A DNA stretch of 64,000 nucleotides from Pseudomonas chlororaphis (GCF_001921865.1 NZ_MSCT01000006.1:62001-126000); one strand, 5' to 3'; counted from the stretch's first letter, positions 45,721-55,088 are shown. Numbers and translations are program-made. The notes: generated by a model from the letters alone, not told the origin.

Positions 45721-45734
45721 ATTAGCGCGCTAAT
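45721..45734. promoter_or_regulatory. Palindromic operator between SDR and LysR genes
   Basis: ATTAGCGCGCTAAT is a perfect 14-base palindrome, in the 106-base divergent region (45662-45767). LysR regulators bind palindromic sites in exactly this position to control the divergent gene and themselves. Confidence 0.65.
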
Positions 45735-45767
45735 AGGCAACCTTTGGTTTTCAAATGGAAACAATCC

Positions 45768-46676
45768 ATGAGCGAAGTGGACGACCTGGCGGCCTTCGCC
45801 GTGCTGATCGAGGCGGGCAGCTTTACCCTGGCGGCCCAGCAACTGGGGTGCAGCAAGGGGCAACTGTCCAAGCGCATCAGCGCGCTGGAGGCGCAGTTCG
45901 CGGTGGTGCTGCTGCAACGCACCACGCGCCGCCTGAGCCTGACCGCGGCGGGCGCGGCCTTGCTGCCCCAGGCCCAGGCGCTGCTGGCACAGGTGGAGCG
46001 CGCGCGCCAGGCGCTGGCACGGCTCAAGGACGACATGGCCGGGCCGGTGCGCCTGACGGTGCCGGTGTCCCTGGGCGAGACGTTCTTCGATGGCGTGATG
46101 CTGGAATTTTCCCGGCAGTATCCCGAGGTACAGATCGAGTTGGAGTTGAACAACAGCTACCGCGACCTGTCCCGGGACGGTTTCGACCTGGCGATCCGTT
46201 CGGAGGTGGCCAACGATCAGCGGCTGGTGGCCAGGCCCCTGCTGGCCTGGCATGAGATGACCTGCGCCAGCCCGGCTTACCTCGAACACTATGGCGAGCC
46301 GCGCACGCCCCGCGAGCTGGCCGAGCACCGCTGCCTGCTCAACAGCCATTACCGCGGCCGTGAGGAATGGCTGTATCACCAGCAGCACGAATTGCTGCGG
46401 GTCCGGGTGTCCGGGCCGTTCGCCAGCAATCACTACAACCTGTTGAAAAAGGCCGCGCTGGTGGGCGCCGGAATCGCCCGGCTGCCGTCTTACCTGTTGC
46501 AGGCAGAACTGGCCGACGGTCGTTTGCGCGGGCTGTTGCGCGACTACCAGACCCGCAGCATGCCGATGTACCTGGTGCACCCGTACCAGGGCGGGCTGCC
46601 CCGGCGTACCCAGGTCCTGGCCGATTACCTGATCGACTGGTTCAAGCGCAGCGGCGAGGCCCTCGACCGTCTCTGA
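45768..46676 (+). CDS. LysR-family transcriptional regulator
   Basis: This 302-residue regulator has an N-terminal winged helix-turn-helix (DLAAFAVLIEAGSFTLAAQQLGCSKGQLSKRISALEAQFAV, about residues 4-45). The effector domain starts near GPVRLTVPVSLGETFFDGVMLEF and is of the PBP2 CrgA-like type. ATG 45768 is chosen because GGAAAC precedes it and the TTG at 45744 adds residues outside the family. It is divergent from the SDR gene, and a palindrome at 45721 is the probable binding site. The inducer is unknown. Confidence 0.93.
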   Translation: MSEVDDLAAFAVLIEAGSFTLAAQQLGCSKGQLSKRISALEAQFAVVLLQRTTRRLSLTAAGAALLPQAQALLAQVERARQALARLKDDMAGPVRLTVPVSLGETFFDGVMLEFSRQYPEVQIELELNNSYRDLSRDGFDLAIRSEVANDQRLVARPLLAWHEMTCASPAYLEHYGEPRTPRELAEHRCLLNSHYRGREEWLYHQQHELLRVRVSGPFASNHYNLLKKAALVGAGIARLPSYLLQAELADGRLRGLLRDYQTRSMPMYLVHPYQGGLPRRTQVLADYLIDWFKRSGEALDRL

Positions 46677-46688
46677 GCGCATTGCTCT

Positions 46689-46791
46689 TGTAGGAGCGCA
46701 GCTTGCTCGCGAAAACGTCAACGCAACGCGGTGTTTCAGCTACCCCGCGTTATCGTTGGCCTCCATCGCGAGCAAGCTGCGCTCCTACAGG
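46689..46791. repeat. REPIN (inverted orientation relative to the 41288 copy)
   Basis: TTGTAGGAGCGCAGCTTGCTC... and ...GAGCAAGCTGCGCTCCTACAG flank an interior that, read on the opposite strand, begins GATGGAGGCCAACGATAACG like the repeat at 41288. The arms have the GCAGC variant in place of GAGC. Confidence 0.9.
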
Positions 46792-46804
46792 GCGCGGGGA
46801 AAGA

Positions 46805-47308
46805 TCAGCGGTAGCGGCGGGCGATCAGGTGGTCGATGGACAGCGCGCCCGGGCCGCGGGCCATCAGGTACAGCAGGACCGCCGCCCAGGTGCCGTGGGT
46901 CGGGTAGGCGTCGGGGTAGACGAAGAGCTGGATGGTCAGGGTCATGCCCAGCAGGGCCAGGGCCGAGAAGCGCGTGGCGAAACCGACCAGCAGCAGTATC
47001 GGGAAAAAATGCTCGGCGAACGCCGCCAGGTGCGCGGCCAGTTCGGGGGAGAGCAGCGGCAGCCGGTATTCGCTCTGGAACAGGGGAATGGTCGAGTCGG
47101 CCAGGCGCGGCATGCCAAGCTCGAACGTCCCGGAGAACAGATCGATGGCCAGGCCCTCGACCTTGGTCTGGCCGGACTTCCAGAACACCGCGGCGATGGA
47201 GAAACGCCCGATAAAGGCGATCAGGCCGTGGGGAATGTTCTCCAGCAACTGGACGAGCCGGTGCACCAGTCGGGCGAGAGGGTTGTGGTTCGGGCAAGGG
47301 CTATTCAT
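46805..47308 (-). CDS. DoxX-family membrane protein of the bufferin operon (BufD-like)
   Basis: This 167-residue inner-membrane protein has four hydrophobic segments. Typical DoxX signatures: FIGRFSIAAVFWKSGQTKVEG near the N-terminus and FFPILLLVGFATRFSALALLGMTLTIQLFVYP. It is the last gene of a four-gene operon with a DUF2063 protein, a DUF692 MNIO enzyme and a DUF2282 precursor, the usual composition of bufferin clusters. Its role there is not established; electron supply or copper-related membrane function is speculation. Start 47308 has a GAG in front and lies two bases after the upstream gene's stop, indicating coupling. Confidence 0.87.
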   Translation of the reverse strand: MNSPCPNHNPLARLVHRLVQLLENIPHGLIAFIGRFSIAAVFWKSGQTKVEGLAIDLFSGTFELGMPRLADSTIPLFQSEYRLPLLSPELAAHLAAFAEHFFPILLLVGFATRFSALALLGMTLTIQLFVYPDAYPTHGTWAAVLLYLMARGPGALSIDHLIARRYR

Positions 47309-47310
47309 GT

Positions 47311-48081
47311 TCAGGTCTCGGTATGGGGAAACAGGCAGGTGATGGCGCCGCGGCTGATCAGCAGCGCCAGGCTCGGGCTCGGCTCGAACGCCGGGTCGAT
47401 CGCCAGGGCGTCGGCCGCGGCGGTTTGCAGGGGCTGTGAACGGTGCAGGCAGTGGATGAAACGAGCGGCCCCGGCGTCGATGGCGAACACCTCGACGTCG
47501 AGGCCGTGCCGCAGCACCAGGGCGTGTTGTGGGTGTGTCAGGTCGATAGCCTGCCAGTCGCCGTCGCCCTGATGGGCGGCCCATAGCGCCACCACCGGAT
47601 GGTCCGAATGCAGCAGGCTGAGCGACGGGTGTAGCGCCAAGCGCAATTGCCCCAGCGCCTGCGGTTCGGCCATCACCGCGGCGATCTGCTCCGGGGCGAC
47701 CGGGTTGGCGTCGGCGGCGTGATAGGCCATGACCCGCAGGCGTTCCAGGCGCGCGACATCCGCCAGGTAAGGCACGCCGGCGGCGGGAGGGAAAGCGCCG
47801 ATGAAATCGGCGAAGTCATGGCCATAGTCATTGAGCAAGACGCTGCCGGGCGGGAAGCGCCTGACGTAGAGCGTGGCCATGGCGCGAAAGAACGCCTCGC
47901 CGACCAGTTGCGCGACCACCGGATAACCGTCGGCCAGGGCGTCGATCAGCGAACCCAGGACGTTGTTGCGGTACACCGCGAAGCGGCTGGCCGGGTCGGC
48001 GCCGTTGGCGCAATACAGGTCCGCGGGGCAAGGCCGGTCGGGGTCGAGCAGGGCGCTGGCGAAGGTCGCTTGCGTATTCAT
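47311..48081 (-). CDS. bufC: DUF2063 protein, partner of the MNIO enzyme (BufC/HvfC family)
   Basis: This 256-residue cytosolic protein is recognised by the N-terminal DUF2063 domain: [56 protein letters not shown] (residues about 32-90). The C-terminal part (about 100-250) is a second domain that probably binds the precursor. In other RiPP systems of the MNIO class this protein recruits the precursor to the MNIO enzyme. It overlaps the MNIO gene by four bases. The symbol follows naming used for bufferin operons and rests on family and context. Confidence 0.9.
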   Translation of the reverse strand: MNTQATFASALLDPDRPCPADLYCANGADPASRFAVYRNNVLGSLIDALADGYPVVAQLVGEAFFRAMATLYVRRFPPGSVLLNDYGHDFADFIGAFPPAAGVPYLADVARLERLRVMAYHAADANPVAPEQIAAVMAEPQALGQLRLALHPSLSLLHSDHPVVALWAAHQGDGDWQAIDLTHPQHALVLRHGLDVEVFAIDAGAARFIHCLHRSQPLQTAAADALAIDPAFEPSPSLALLISRGAITCLFPHTET

Positions 48082-48977
48082 GCCGGCCTCCTTGCGCCAT
48101 GCAGCAACTGGTCGGCCTGACGAGCCTCGGCGTGCAGCACGCTAAAGGCCGGCACCCGGTTGTCGCGCTCGATCAGGGTCGCGGTCGGGCCGATGCGCTC
48201 CAGTAGCCGCAGGTACAGCGCCCACACGGCGCTGTCGACCGGCGCGCCGTGATCGTCGATCAGTAGCCGGTCGCCCAGGCTGTCGCTGTCTTCGGCAAAG
48301 CCGGCCAAGTGGATCTCGCCCACCGCGTGCAGTGGCAAGGCATCGATATAGGCCAGCGGATCGCGACGGTGGTTGACGCTCGACACGTAGACATTGTTCA
48401 CGTCCAGCAGCAGGCCGCAGCCGGTGCGGCGGATCGCTTCGCGAATGAACTCGGCCTCGTCCATGCTCGATTGGCGAAACTCCAGGTAGGTCGCCGGGTT
48501 CTCCAGCAGCATGGGCCGGCGTAGCGCGTTCTGGACCTGGTCGATGTGTTCGCAGACGCGGTCCAGCGTCGGCCGGTCGTAGGCCAGGGGCAGTAAGTCG
48601 TTGAGAAACACCGGACCATGGCTGGACCAGGCCAGGTGTTCGGAAAAGGCTTGGGGTTGATAACGCTCGATCAGCGCGGCCAGGCGAGCCAGGTGCGCCG
48701 GGTCCAGCGGAGCCTCGGCACCGATCGACAGGCCGACACCGTGCAGCGACAGCGGATACTGCTCGCGGATCAACCCCAGGTAATGGTGGAACGGCCCGCC
48801 GGCGACCATGTAGTTTTCCGCATGGACTTCAAAGAAACCGATATCGGGCTGCTGGCTCAGGACCTCGCGAAAATGCTCGGTCTTGAGCCCCAGCCCGGCG
48901 CGGCGCGGCAGACTGGAAACGGTCGCCTGAGTGGCGGGATGGCGGGGGAGTTGCACGGCACTGTTCATCGTCGACAC
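48078..48977 (-). CDS. bufB: MNIO (DUF692) multinuclear iron oxygenase, bufferin maturase
   Basis: This 299-residue protein has the DUF692/MNIO TIM-barrel. Metal-binding residues visible are Glu50 and His52 in FFEVHAENY, His79 in SLHGVGLS, Glu113-His114 in FSEHLAWS, Glu159 in MLLENPATY, Asp192/Asn194 in LLDVNNVYV, His223 in EIHLAGF, His243 in DDHGAPVD, and Glu270 in LIERDN. Enzymes of this family contain two or three iron atoms and oxidise cysteine residues of precursor peptides to thiooxazole or oxazolone. It lies 16 bases downstream of the precursor gene, and its stop overlaps the start of bufC. A bufferin maturase by family and operon context. Confidence 0.92.
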   Translation of the reverse strand: MSTMNSAVQLPRHPATQATVSSLPRRAGLGLKTEHFREVLSQQPDIGFFEVHAENYMVAGGPFHHYLGLIREQYPLSLHGVGLSIGAEAPLDPAHLARLAALIERYQPQAFSEHLAWSSHGPVFLNDLLPLAYDRPTLDRVCEHIDQVQNALRRPMLLENPATYLEFRQSSMDEAEFIREAIRRTGCGLLLDVNNVYVSSVNHRRDPLAYIDALPLHAVGEIHLAGFAEDSDSLGDRLLIDDHGAPVDSAVWALYLRLLERIGPTATLIERDNRVPAFSVLHAEARQADQLLHGARRPA

Positions 48978-48993
48978 TCAGGCGGGCGGCTTG

Positions 48994-49299
48994 TTACGAC
49001 TTGGCCTTGTAGGCTTCGAGCTGGCCGAAACCGGTAGGCGAGGTGCTGCTCGCGGTTTTTTCGCAGGTGCCTTTGGGCACCAGTTTCCAGGCGTTGGCCT
49101 GGTGGTCGACCTTGGAGGTGCCGGCACAGGTGGTGCCCGCGCCCGCCGCGCAATCGTTCTTGCCCTTCATGGCGACGCCAAAGCACTTCTCCATGTCGCC
49201 GGCGGCTTGGGCGGCGGTCGGCAGGGCAGCCATGCTCAGGGCCGAACCGAGGGCCAGGACCAGGCCGGCGGCGGACAGGGTGCGAGAGGTAGCGGTCAT
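48994..49299 (-). CDS. bufA: DUF2282 bufferin precursor protein
   Basis: This 101-residue precursor has a signal peptide ([23 protein letters not shown], cleavage near residue 32-33). The mature part contains four cysteines: Cys39 (EKCFG), Cys50 (KNDCAA), Cys58 (GTTCAG) and Cys79 (KGTCEK). This spacing is the DUF2282 pattern ([34 protein letters not shown]). In characterised bufferins the inner cysteines become thiooxazoles that bind copper, and the others form a disulfide. It is the first gene of the operon and encodes the most abundant product. No ECF sigma factor gene lies nearby, unlike many DUF2282 loci. Confidence 0.92.
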   Translation of the reverse strand: MTATSRTLSAAGLVLALGSALSMAALPTAAQAAGDMEKCFGVAMKGKNDCAAGAGTTCAGTSKVDHQANAWKLVPKGTCEKTASSTSPTGFGQLEAYKAKS

Positions 49300-49377
49300 G
49301 GTGTTTCTCCAGAAAAAGTAGGGGGACAGACAGGCTTGTGTGCCTGCTTACCCCTCTAGAGAAAGCCCGCCGGAATT

Positions 49378-49384
49378 CGTTACA
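49378..49384 (-). promoter_or_regulatory. Possible ECF-sigma-type -35 element of the buf operon
   Basis: On the minus strand TGTAACG lies about 80 bases before the precursor start, followed after ~16 bases by TCTCTAG. ECF-sigma promoters often have a TGTAAC-type -35. The evidence is short and the match may be chance. Confidence 0.25.
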
Positions 49385-49418
49385 CCGCGCGGCAGAATTT
49401 TTTGTCGCCGCTCTCGGA

Positions 49419-49691
49419 ATCGCCGGAGGTCCTGCGGACCTTGCGCAGCCTTCGGCAGCGGCTACACGTCCGGAGGAGAACGCCGTCGCGCGGTACACCA
49501 CGATCCCTGTAGCCGCTGCCGCAGGCTGCGCACGACCGCGCAGCGGGCGTCGGTCTTGGGATCGCCAGAGGTCCTGCGGACCTTACGCAGCCTTCGGCAG
49601 CGGCTACACCGTCCGGGGAAGAACGCCATCGCGCGGTATGCCGCAATCCTGTAGCCGCTGCCGTAGGCTGCGCACGACCGCGCAGCGGGCG
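49419..49691. repeat. Two tandem copies of a second inverted-repeat family
   Basis: Unit 1 (49419-49549) and unit 2 (49561-49691) both read ATCGCC-GAGGTCCTGCGGACC ... CGCAGCGGGCG with a period of 142 bases and few differences. Inside each unit TGCGCAGCC-TTCGGCAGCGGCTACA is mirrored by TGTAGCCGCTGCC-GCAGGCTGCGCA, a REP-doublet-like inverted repeat distinct from the TGTAGGAG type. The 449-base gap 49300-49748 contains this block, the buf leader and the bra terminator, and no gene. Confidence 0.87.
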
Positions 49692-49706
49692 CCGTTTTGA
49701 CGGAAA

Positions 49707-49738
49707 TAAAAAACGGCCCCGAAGGGCCGTTGTTTTTT
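49707..49738. terminator. Terminator of the bra operon
   Basis: AAAAAACGGCCC CGAA GGGCCGTTGTTTTTT hairpin with A/T runs on both sides, 11 bases past the braG stop on the minus strand. Confidence 0.9.
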
Positions 49739-49748
49739 CTCGCGGTAC

Positions 49749-50450
49749 TCAACCGCCCAGGTAGGCGTCGCGCACCTTGGGGTCGACCAGCAGCGCTTCG
49801 CCGGTGCCTTGCATCACCACCCGACCGTTTTCCAGTACATAGGCACGGTCGGCGATCTTCAGCGCCTGGTTGGCGTTCTGCTCCACCAGGAACACCGTCA
49901 CGCCGTCGCGGCGCAGTTGTTCGATGATGTCGAAGATCTGCTGGATGATGATCGGCGCCAGGCCCAGGGACGGCTCGTCGAGCAGCAACAGCTTGGGCTT
50001 GCTCATCAGCGCGCGGCCGATGGCGAGCATCTGCTGTTCGCCGCCGGACATGGTGCCGCCGCGCTGGCTGAAGCGTTCCTTGAGGCGCGGGAACAGGTGC
50101 AGGACCTTGTCCATCTGCTCCTGGTAATCGCCCTTGTCGGTGAAGAACCCGCCCATGGCCAGGTTTTCCTCGACGGTCAGGCGAGCGAACACCCGGCGAC
50201 CTTCCGGCACCACGGCGATGCTCTTGCGCATGATCTGCGCCGAGGTCTGCCCCACCAGCTCTTCACCCAGGTAACGGATGCTGCCGCTGTGGGCCTGCGG
50301 CGAACCGCAGAGGGTCATCAGCAGGGTGGATTTGCCGGCGCCGTTGGCCCCGATCAGGGTGACGATCTCGCCCTGGCGGATCTCGACGTTGACGCTGTGC
50401 AGCGCCTGGATCTTGCCGTAGAAGGTGGAAACGTTTTCGAACTGCAGCAT
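49749..50450 (-). CDS. braG: Branched-chain amino-acid ABC importer ATP-binding protein BraG
   Basis: This 233-residue ATPase of the LivF type has Walker A GANGAGKST, signature MSGGEQQML and Walker B LLLLDEPSLGLAP, with QNANQALKIADRAYVLENGRVV at the end. Together with BraF it energises the BraDE channel for leucine, isoleucine and valine import. It is the last gene of the operon and starts directly after the braF stop codon. Gene order braC-D-E-F-G is that of P. aeruginosa PA1074-1070. Confidence 0.95.
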   Translation of the reverse strand: MLQFENVSTFYGKIQALHSVNVEIRQGEIVTLIGANGAGKSTLLMTLCGSPQAHSGSIRYLGEELVGQTSAQIMRKSIAVVPEGRRVFARLTVEENLAMGGFFTDKGDYQEQMDKVLHLFPRLKERFSQRGGTMSGGEQQMLAIGRALMSKPKLLLLDEPSLGLAPIIIQQIFDIIEQLRRDGVTVFLVEQNANQALKIADRAYVLENGRVVMQGTGEALLVDPKVRDAYLGG

Positions 50451-51218
50451 TTACGCTTCCCCCAGGTAGGCTTTGATCACATCGGGATTGTCGCGGATCT
50501 GTTCCGGCGTGCCGTCGGCCAGGGGCGTGCCCTGGTTGATCACGACGATGTGGTCGGAAATGCTCATGACCAGTTTCATGTCGTGCTCGATCAGCAGCAC
50601 GGTCACGTTGTGCTCCTCGCGCAGCACACTGATCAGGGCTTTCAGGTCTTCGGTTTCCCTGGGGTTCAGGCCGGCGGCCGGCTCGTCGAGCATGAGGATC
50701 CGCGGACGGGTCATCATGCAGCGGGCGATTTCCAGGCGCCGTTGCTGACCGTAGGCCAGGGTCCCGGCGGGACGGTTGGCGAACTCCTTGAGGTTGACCT
50801 TTTCCAGCCAGTACTCGGCGAACTCCATGGCCTCACGCTCGCTCTTGCGGAACGAGGGCGTCTTGAACAGGCCGGCGAGGAAGTTGGTGTTCAGGTGACG
50901 GTGCTGGGCGATCAGCAGGTTCTCGACCGCCGTCATGTCCTTGAACAGCCGCACGTTCTGGAAGGTGCGGACCACGCCCTTGAGGGCGATCTTGTGCCCC
51001 GCGAGGCCTTGGATCGGCTCGCCGTCCAGCAGGATGCTACCGCCGGTTGGCTGGTAGAAACCGGTCAGGCAGTTGAACACCGTGGTCTTGCCCGCGCCGT
51101 TCGGCCCGATCAGCGCCACCACCTGTTTCTCTTTCACGGTCAGGGCTACGCCGTTGACCGCCAGCAAGCCGCCGAAGCGCATGCTCAGATTTTCGACTTT
51201 AAGGATCTCGCGGCTCAT
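50451..51218 (-). CDS. braF: Branched-chain amino-acid ABC importer ATP-binding protein BraF
   Basis: This 255-residue ATPase of the LivG type has Walker A GPNGAGKT (38-45), the LivG-specific long insertion ([26 protein letters not shown]), the signature variant [14 protein letters not shown] and Walker [15 protein letters not shown]. Its gene overlaps the braE end by four bases and is followed by braG with no gap. Confidence 0.95.
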   Translation of the reverse strand: MSREILKVENLSMRFGGLLAVNGVALTVKEKQVVALIGPNGAGKTTVFNCLTGFYQPTGGSILLDGEPIQGLAGHKIALKGVVRTFQNVRLFKDMTAVENLLIAQHRHLNTNFLAGLFKTPSFRKSEREAMEFAEYWLEKVNLKEFANRPAGTLAYGQQRRLEIARCMMTRPRILMLDEPAAGLNPRETEDLKALISVLREEHNVTVLLIEHDMKLVMSISDHIVVINQGTPLADGTPEQIRDNPDVIKAYLGEA

Positions 51219-52471
51219 TTGCGCAGCTCCATGTGAGGACGTTGCATGGGCAGCAGACCTTGAGGTCGCCAGATCATCATTAGCACCATCAGGGCGCCGA
51301 ACATCAACATGCGGTACTCACTGAACTCACGCATCATTTCCGGCAGCAGGATCATCACCACGGCCGCCAGGATCACGCCCAACTGCGAGCCCATGCCGCC
51401 CAGCACGACGATGGCGAGAATGATCGCCGACTCGATGAAGGTGAACGATTCCGGGGTCACCAGGCCCTGGCGCGCGGCGAAGAAGCTGCCGGCGAAACCG
51501 GCGAAGCTGGCACCCAGGGTGAAGGCCGACAGCTTGATCACCGTCGGGTTCAGGCCCAGGGCGCGGCAGGCGATCTCGTCTTCACGCAAGGCTTCCCACG
51601 CACGGCCGATCGGCATGCGCAGCAGGCGGTTGATGATGAACAGCGCCGCCAGCGCCAGCAACAGCGCGACCAGGTAGAGGAAGATCACCTTGTTGATCGA
51701 GTTGTATTGCAGGCCGAAAAACTCGTGGAAGGTTTGCATGCCTTCCGCGGCCTTGCGTTCGAAGGTCAGGCCGAAGAACGTCGGTTTCTCGATGTTGCTG
51801 ATGCCGTTCGGGCCGCCGGTGATGTCGGTCAGGTTACGCAGGAACAGGCGGATGATTTCCCCGAAACCGAGGGTCACGATCGCCAGGTAGTCGCCGCGCA
51901 GCCGCAAGACCGGGAAGCCCAGCAGGAAGCCGAACGTGGCCGCCATCAGGCCGGCGATCGGCAGGCAGATCCAGAAGCTCAGGCCGTAGTAATGCGACAG
52001 CAGCGCATAACTGTAGGCGCCGACGGCGTAGAAACCGACGTAACCCAGGTCGAGCAGGCCGGCCAGGCCGACCACGATGTTCAGGCCCAGGCCGAGCATC
52101 ACGTAGATCAGGATCAGCGTGGCGATGTCCACCGCGCCGCGGGAGCCGAAGAACGGCCAGACCAGCGCCCCGAGGATCAGGGCAATGATGATGTAGCGCT
52201 GGGTGGTCGGCAGGGTCAGGAAGTTGCTGGCCTTGGCCGGGATCAACGGCATGCTCGGCGAGGATTTCCAGGCCTTGCCGATCTGCTGGTCGAACAGCAC
52301 CCGCAGGAACATCAGGACCGAACAGACGGCGATAGTCACCAGGGTGGCCGGACTGGTGCCGTGCACTTCGAGGTTGATGCCGACGATGGTCAGTTTCAGA
52401 CCGAGTACAGGATAGGCCACGGCCCATACCAGCAGGGCGCTGAACAGCGCCTGTTTAAGATTCCTAGTCAT
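51215..52471 (-). CDS. braE: Branched-chain amino-acid ABC importer permease BraE
   Basis: This 418-residue inner-membrane protein of the LivM type has about ten hydrophobic segments. An N-terminal extension of ~100 residues (two helices, [21 protein letters not shown] and [21 protein letters not shown]) precedes the LivM core, as in other pseudomonads. The core contains [32 protein letters not shown] and the ATPase-contact loop [21 protein letters not shown]. It overlaps braD by four bases. Confidence 0.95.
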   Translation of the reverse strand: MTRNLKQALFSALLVWAVAYPVLGLKLTIVGINLEVHGTSPATLVTIAVCSVLMFLRVLFDQQIGKAWKSSPSMPLIPAKASNFLTLPTTQRYIIIALILGALVWPFFGSRGAVDIATLILIYVMLGLGLNIVVGLAGLLDLGYVGFYAVGAYSYALLSHYYGLSFWICLPIAGLMAATFGFLLGFPVLRLRGDYLAIVTLGFGEIIRLFLRNLTDITGGPNGISNIEKPTFFGLTFERKAAEGMQTFHEFFGLQYNSINKVIFLYLVALLLALAALFIINRLLRMPIGRAWEALREDEIACRALGLNPTVIKLSAFTLGASFAGFAGSFFAARQGLVTPESFTFIESAIILAIVVLGGMGSQLGVILAAVVMILLPEMMREFSEYRMLMFGALMVLMMIWRPQGLLPMQRPHMELRK

Positions 52472-53391
52472 ACTTTCTCAACCTCCGGGCGGCCCAGAAT
52501 GCCGGTCGGACGGAACAACAACACCAGAACCAACAAGCCGAAAGCCACGACGTCCTTGTACTGGTCGCCGAAGATATCGGCGCCGAAGGCTTCCGCCACC
52601 CCAAGTACCAGGCCGCCCAGCATGGCGCCCGGAATACTGCCGATCCCGCCCAGTACTGCGGCGGTGAAGGCCTTGAGACCGACCAGGAAGCCGGCGTTGG
52701 GGTTGATCACGCCGTACTGCATGCTCAGCAGCACGGCCGCGACGGCCGCCAGCGCGGCACCGATGACGAAGGTCAGGGCGATGATGTTGTTGGTGTTGAT
52801 ACCCAGCAGGTTGGCCATCTTGATGTCCTCGGCGCAGGCGCGGCAGGCGCGGCCCAGGCGAGAGCGGGAGATGAACAGGGTCAGGCCGAGCATGGCGATC
52901 AGCGTCACCACGAACACCACGATTTGCATGTAGGAGATCAGCACTTCCTGTGCGCCGCCTGGGCCGAAGGAAATATTTCCCGGAATCAGGTTGGGGATGG
53001 CCTTGTCCTTGGAGTCTTGCGCCAGCAGAACCGTGTTCTGCAGGAAGATCGACATACCGATGGCGGAAATCAGCGGGATCAGACGGTTGCTGCCGCGCAG
53101 GGGGCGGTAGGCGATCCGTTCGATGCTGTAACCGTAGGAACTGGTCACGACGATGCTCGCGATGAAGGCTGCGGTCATCAACAGCGGGACACTTTCGAGC
53201 CCCATCATGGTCAGCCCGGCGATGGCGATGAACGCCACGTAGGAACCGATCATGTAGACCTCGCCGTGGGCGAAGTTGATCATTCCAATGATGCCGTAGA
53301 CCATCGTGTAGCCGATGGCGATCAAGGCATACATGCTGCCAACGTTCAGGCCGTTAACCAGCTGTTGGAAAAAGTGATAGATGTCAGGCAT
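52468..53391 (-). CDS. braD: Branched-chain amino-acid ABC importer permease BraD
   Basis: This 307-residue inner-membrane protein of the LivH type begins [45 protein letters not shown]. The coupling loop is [22 protein letters not shown]. It forms the channel with BraE. Located 231 bases downstream of braC, with an attenuator hairpin between, so the channel genes should be expressed at a lower level than braC. Confidence 0.96.
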   Translation of the reverse strand: MPDIYHFFQQLVNGLNVGSMYALIAIGYTMVYGIIGMINFAHGEVYMIGSYVAFIAIAGLTMMGLESVPLLMTAAFIASIVVTSSYGYSIERIAYRPLRGSNRLIPLISAIGMSIFLQNTVLLAQDSKDKAIPNLIPGNISFGPGGAQEVLISYMQIVVFVVTLIAMLGLTLFISRSRLGRACRACAEDIKMANLLGINTNNIIALTFVIGAALAAVAAVLLSMQYGVINPNAGFLVGLKAFTAAVLGGIGSIPGAMLGGLVLGVAEAFGADIFGDQYKDVVAFGLLVLVLLFRPTGILGRPEVEKV

Positions 53392-53567
53392 TACAGCGCT
53401 CCTAAAAACCTGATACGCATTTCACTGGTGGAGTCATTTTCCCGCCCGAGCCCCGTGGATCTGCATTCACTTCGGGTCGGGTTTTGCCAGCGAACCGCTG
53501 ATGACGGTTTTGAGATTTTCAGGTGGGGAGGCTGACGGATCACGCCAGCGCGGCCCATTACATTCGT

Positions 53568-53602
53568 AAAACAAAGCCCACGGCACGCCGTGGGCTTTGT
53601 TG
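53568..53602 (-). terminator. Attenuator hairpin between braC and braD
   Basis: A perfect stem AACAAAGCCCACGGC / GCCGTGGGCTTTGTT with a 2-base loop lies 21 bases after the braC stop and is followed by TTTTACG on the minus strand. The rest of the 231-base gap 53392-53622 holds no gene. Confidence 0.85.
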
Positions 53603-53622
53603 GCAGTCAGTAAGACAGGGCC

Positions 53623-54750
53623 TTATTGAGGCGAAACTTCAGTTTTTGGCTTGCCGTTGTGCCATTCGTAGACCACGAACTTGAAGTCTTTCAGGTCGCC
53701 CTTGGCGTCGAAGCTCAGGTCGCCGGTCGGGGTCTTGAAGGTCCCGGCGTGGATGGCTTCGGCCACTTTGGTGGCGTCTTCGGACTTGGCCGCCTTGATG
53801 CCTTCGGCGATCACTTCGACAGCCGAGTAGGACGGGAACACGAACGGGCCGCTCGGGTCTTCTTTCTTGGCCTTGAACGCGTCGGCCAGGGCCACGTTGG
53901 TCGGGTCCTGGTCGAAGGATTTCGGCAGGGTCACCAGCAGGCCTTCGGAGGCGTCCTTGGCGATCTGGGTGATGGAGTCGTTACCCACGCCTTCCGGCCC
54001 CATGAACTTGGCCTTCAGGCCTTTTTCCTGGGCCTGGCGCAGGATCAGGCCCAGCTCCGGGTGGTAGCCGCCGTAGTAGACGAAGTCGACGTTGGCTTGC
54101 TTGAGCTTGGCGATGATCGCGGAGAAGTCTTTGTCGCCGGCGTTGACGCCTTCGAACACGGCAACCTTGGTGCCTTTCTTCTCGAGGGTGCTCTTGACGG
54201 CGGTGGCGATGCCTTCGCCGTACTGCTGTTTATCGTGCAGCACGCCGACGATTTTCGGCTTCACGTGGTCGGCGATGTAGTTGCCGGCGGCAGGGCCCTG
54301 GGCGCTGTCCAGGCCGATGGTGCGGAACACCATCTTGTAACCACGGGCGGTGATGTCCGGGCTGGTGGCGGCGGGGGTGATCATGACCACGCCTTCGTCT
54401 TCGTAGATGTCCGAAGCCGGTTGAGTGGAGCTGGAGCACAGGTGGCCGACCACGAACTTGACGCCGTCGTTGACGACTTTGTTGGCCACGGCCACGGCTT
54501 GTTTCGGATCGCAGGCGTCATCGTATTCGACGGCCTGGAGTTGCTTGCCATCCACGCCGCCCTTGGCGTTGATTTGCTCGATGGCCATTTTGGCGCCACT
54601 GAACTGCATGTCGCCGTACTGGGCTACAGGGCCGGTCTTAGGGCCGGCGATGCCGATCTTGATGGTGTCAGCTGCGAACGAATGGCTGGCGACTCCGGCC
54701 AGAACCATAGCGGCAAACAGTTTGGAAATCTGCTTAGTAGCCTTATTCAT
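53623..54750 (-). CDS. braC: Branched-chain amino-acid-binding protein BraC
   Basis: This 375-residue periplasmic protein has signal peptide MNKATKQISKLFAAMVLAGVASHSFA, cleaved before ADTIKIG. The Leu/Ile/Val-binding fold is shown by IGIAGPKTGPVAQYGDMQFSGAKMAIEQINAKGG, FVVGHLCSSSTQPASDIYEDEGVVMITPAATSPDIT and the YYGGYHPELGLILRQA region. P. aeruginosa BraC is about the same length (373). First gene of the operon, strongly expressed by inference from the hairpin downstream. Confidence 0.96.
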   Translation of the reverse strand: MNKATKQISKLFAAMVLAGVASHSFAADTIKIGIAGPKTGPVAQYGDMQFSGAKMAIEQINAKGGVDGKQLQAVEYDDACDPKQAVAVANKVVNDGVKFVVGHLCSSSTQPASDIYEDEGVVMITPAATSPDITARGYKMVFRTIGLDSAQGPAAGNYIADHVKPKIVGVLHDKQQYGEGIATAVKSTLEKKGTKVAVFEGVNAGDKDFSAIIAKLKQANVDFVYYGGYHPELGLILRQAQEKGLKAKFMGPEGVGNDSITQIAKDASEGLLVTLPKSFDQDPTNVALADAFKAKKEDPSGPFVFPSYSAVEVIAEGIKAAKSEDATKVAEAIHAGTFKTPTGDLSFDAKGDLKDFKFVVYEWHNGKPKTEVSPQ

Positions 54751-55088
54751 AGTGCTCCACTCTTACTGTTGTAATTTTTATAGTCCTGGCGCCGTAGCAG
54801 CAGAACCGGGTCAGATATCTCGTGGATACCCCCGGAAATGCCCCCGGCAACTGTACCGGTACAGTGTAGAGCGGCGATTGTCAGCCTGGGAAGCTGGCGC
54901 CGGGGGGCAAAATCAGGGAACGTCGCTTTATTGAAAGAAAAAGACAGAATTGCGGCGGGGTTTTGATCGTATTCAGCGAGCAATCCTTGGCCCTCCTGCG
55001 CTTCTCTATCGTTGACTCAATTGCAACCGGGTTTGTCTGCCAGAGCACCGACGTTATCATTGCGCCGATTTCTTTTCGGGACAGGCCC
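54751..55088. other. Divergent promoter region of braC and the DUF2288 gene
   Basis: A 338-base region without a supported ORF. It must contain the braC promoter on the minus strand (the braC-proximal 60 bases are A+T-rich: TTACTGTTGTAATTTTTATAG) and the DUF2288 promoter on the plus strand. I saw no convincing operator. Confidence 0.5.

Noticed and set aside
47309..47584. N-terminal extension of the DoxX protein
   Set aside because: Arg/Pro-rich and out of frame with the bufC gene it overlaps; family start is at 47308.
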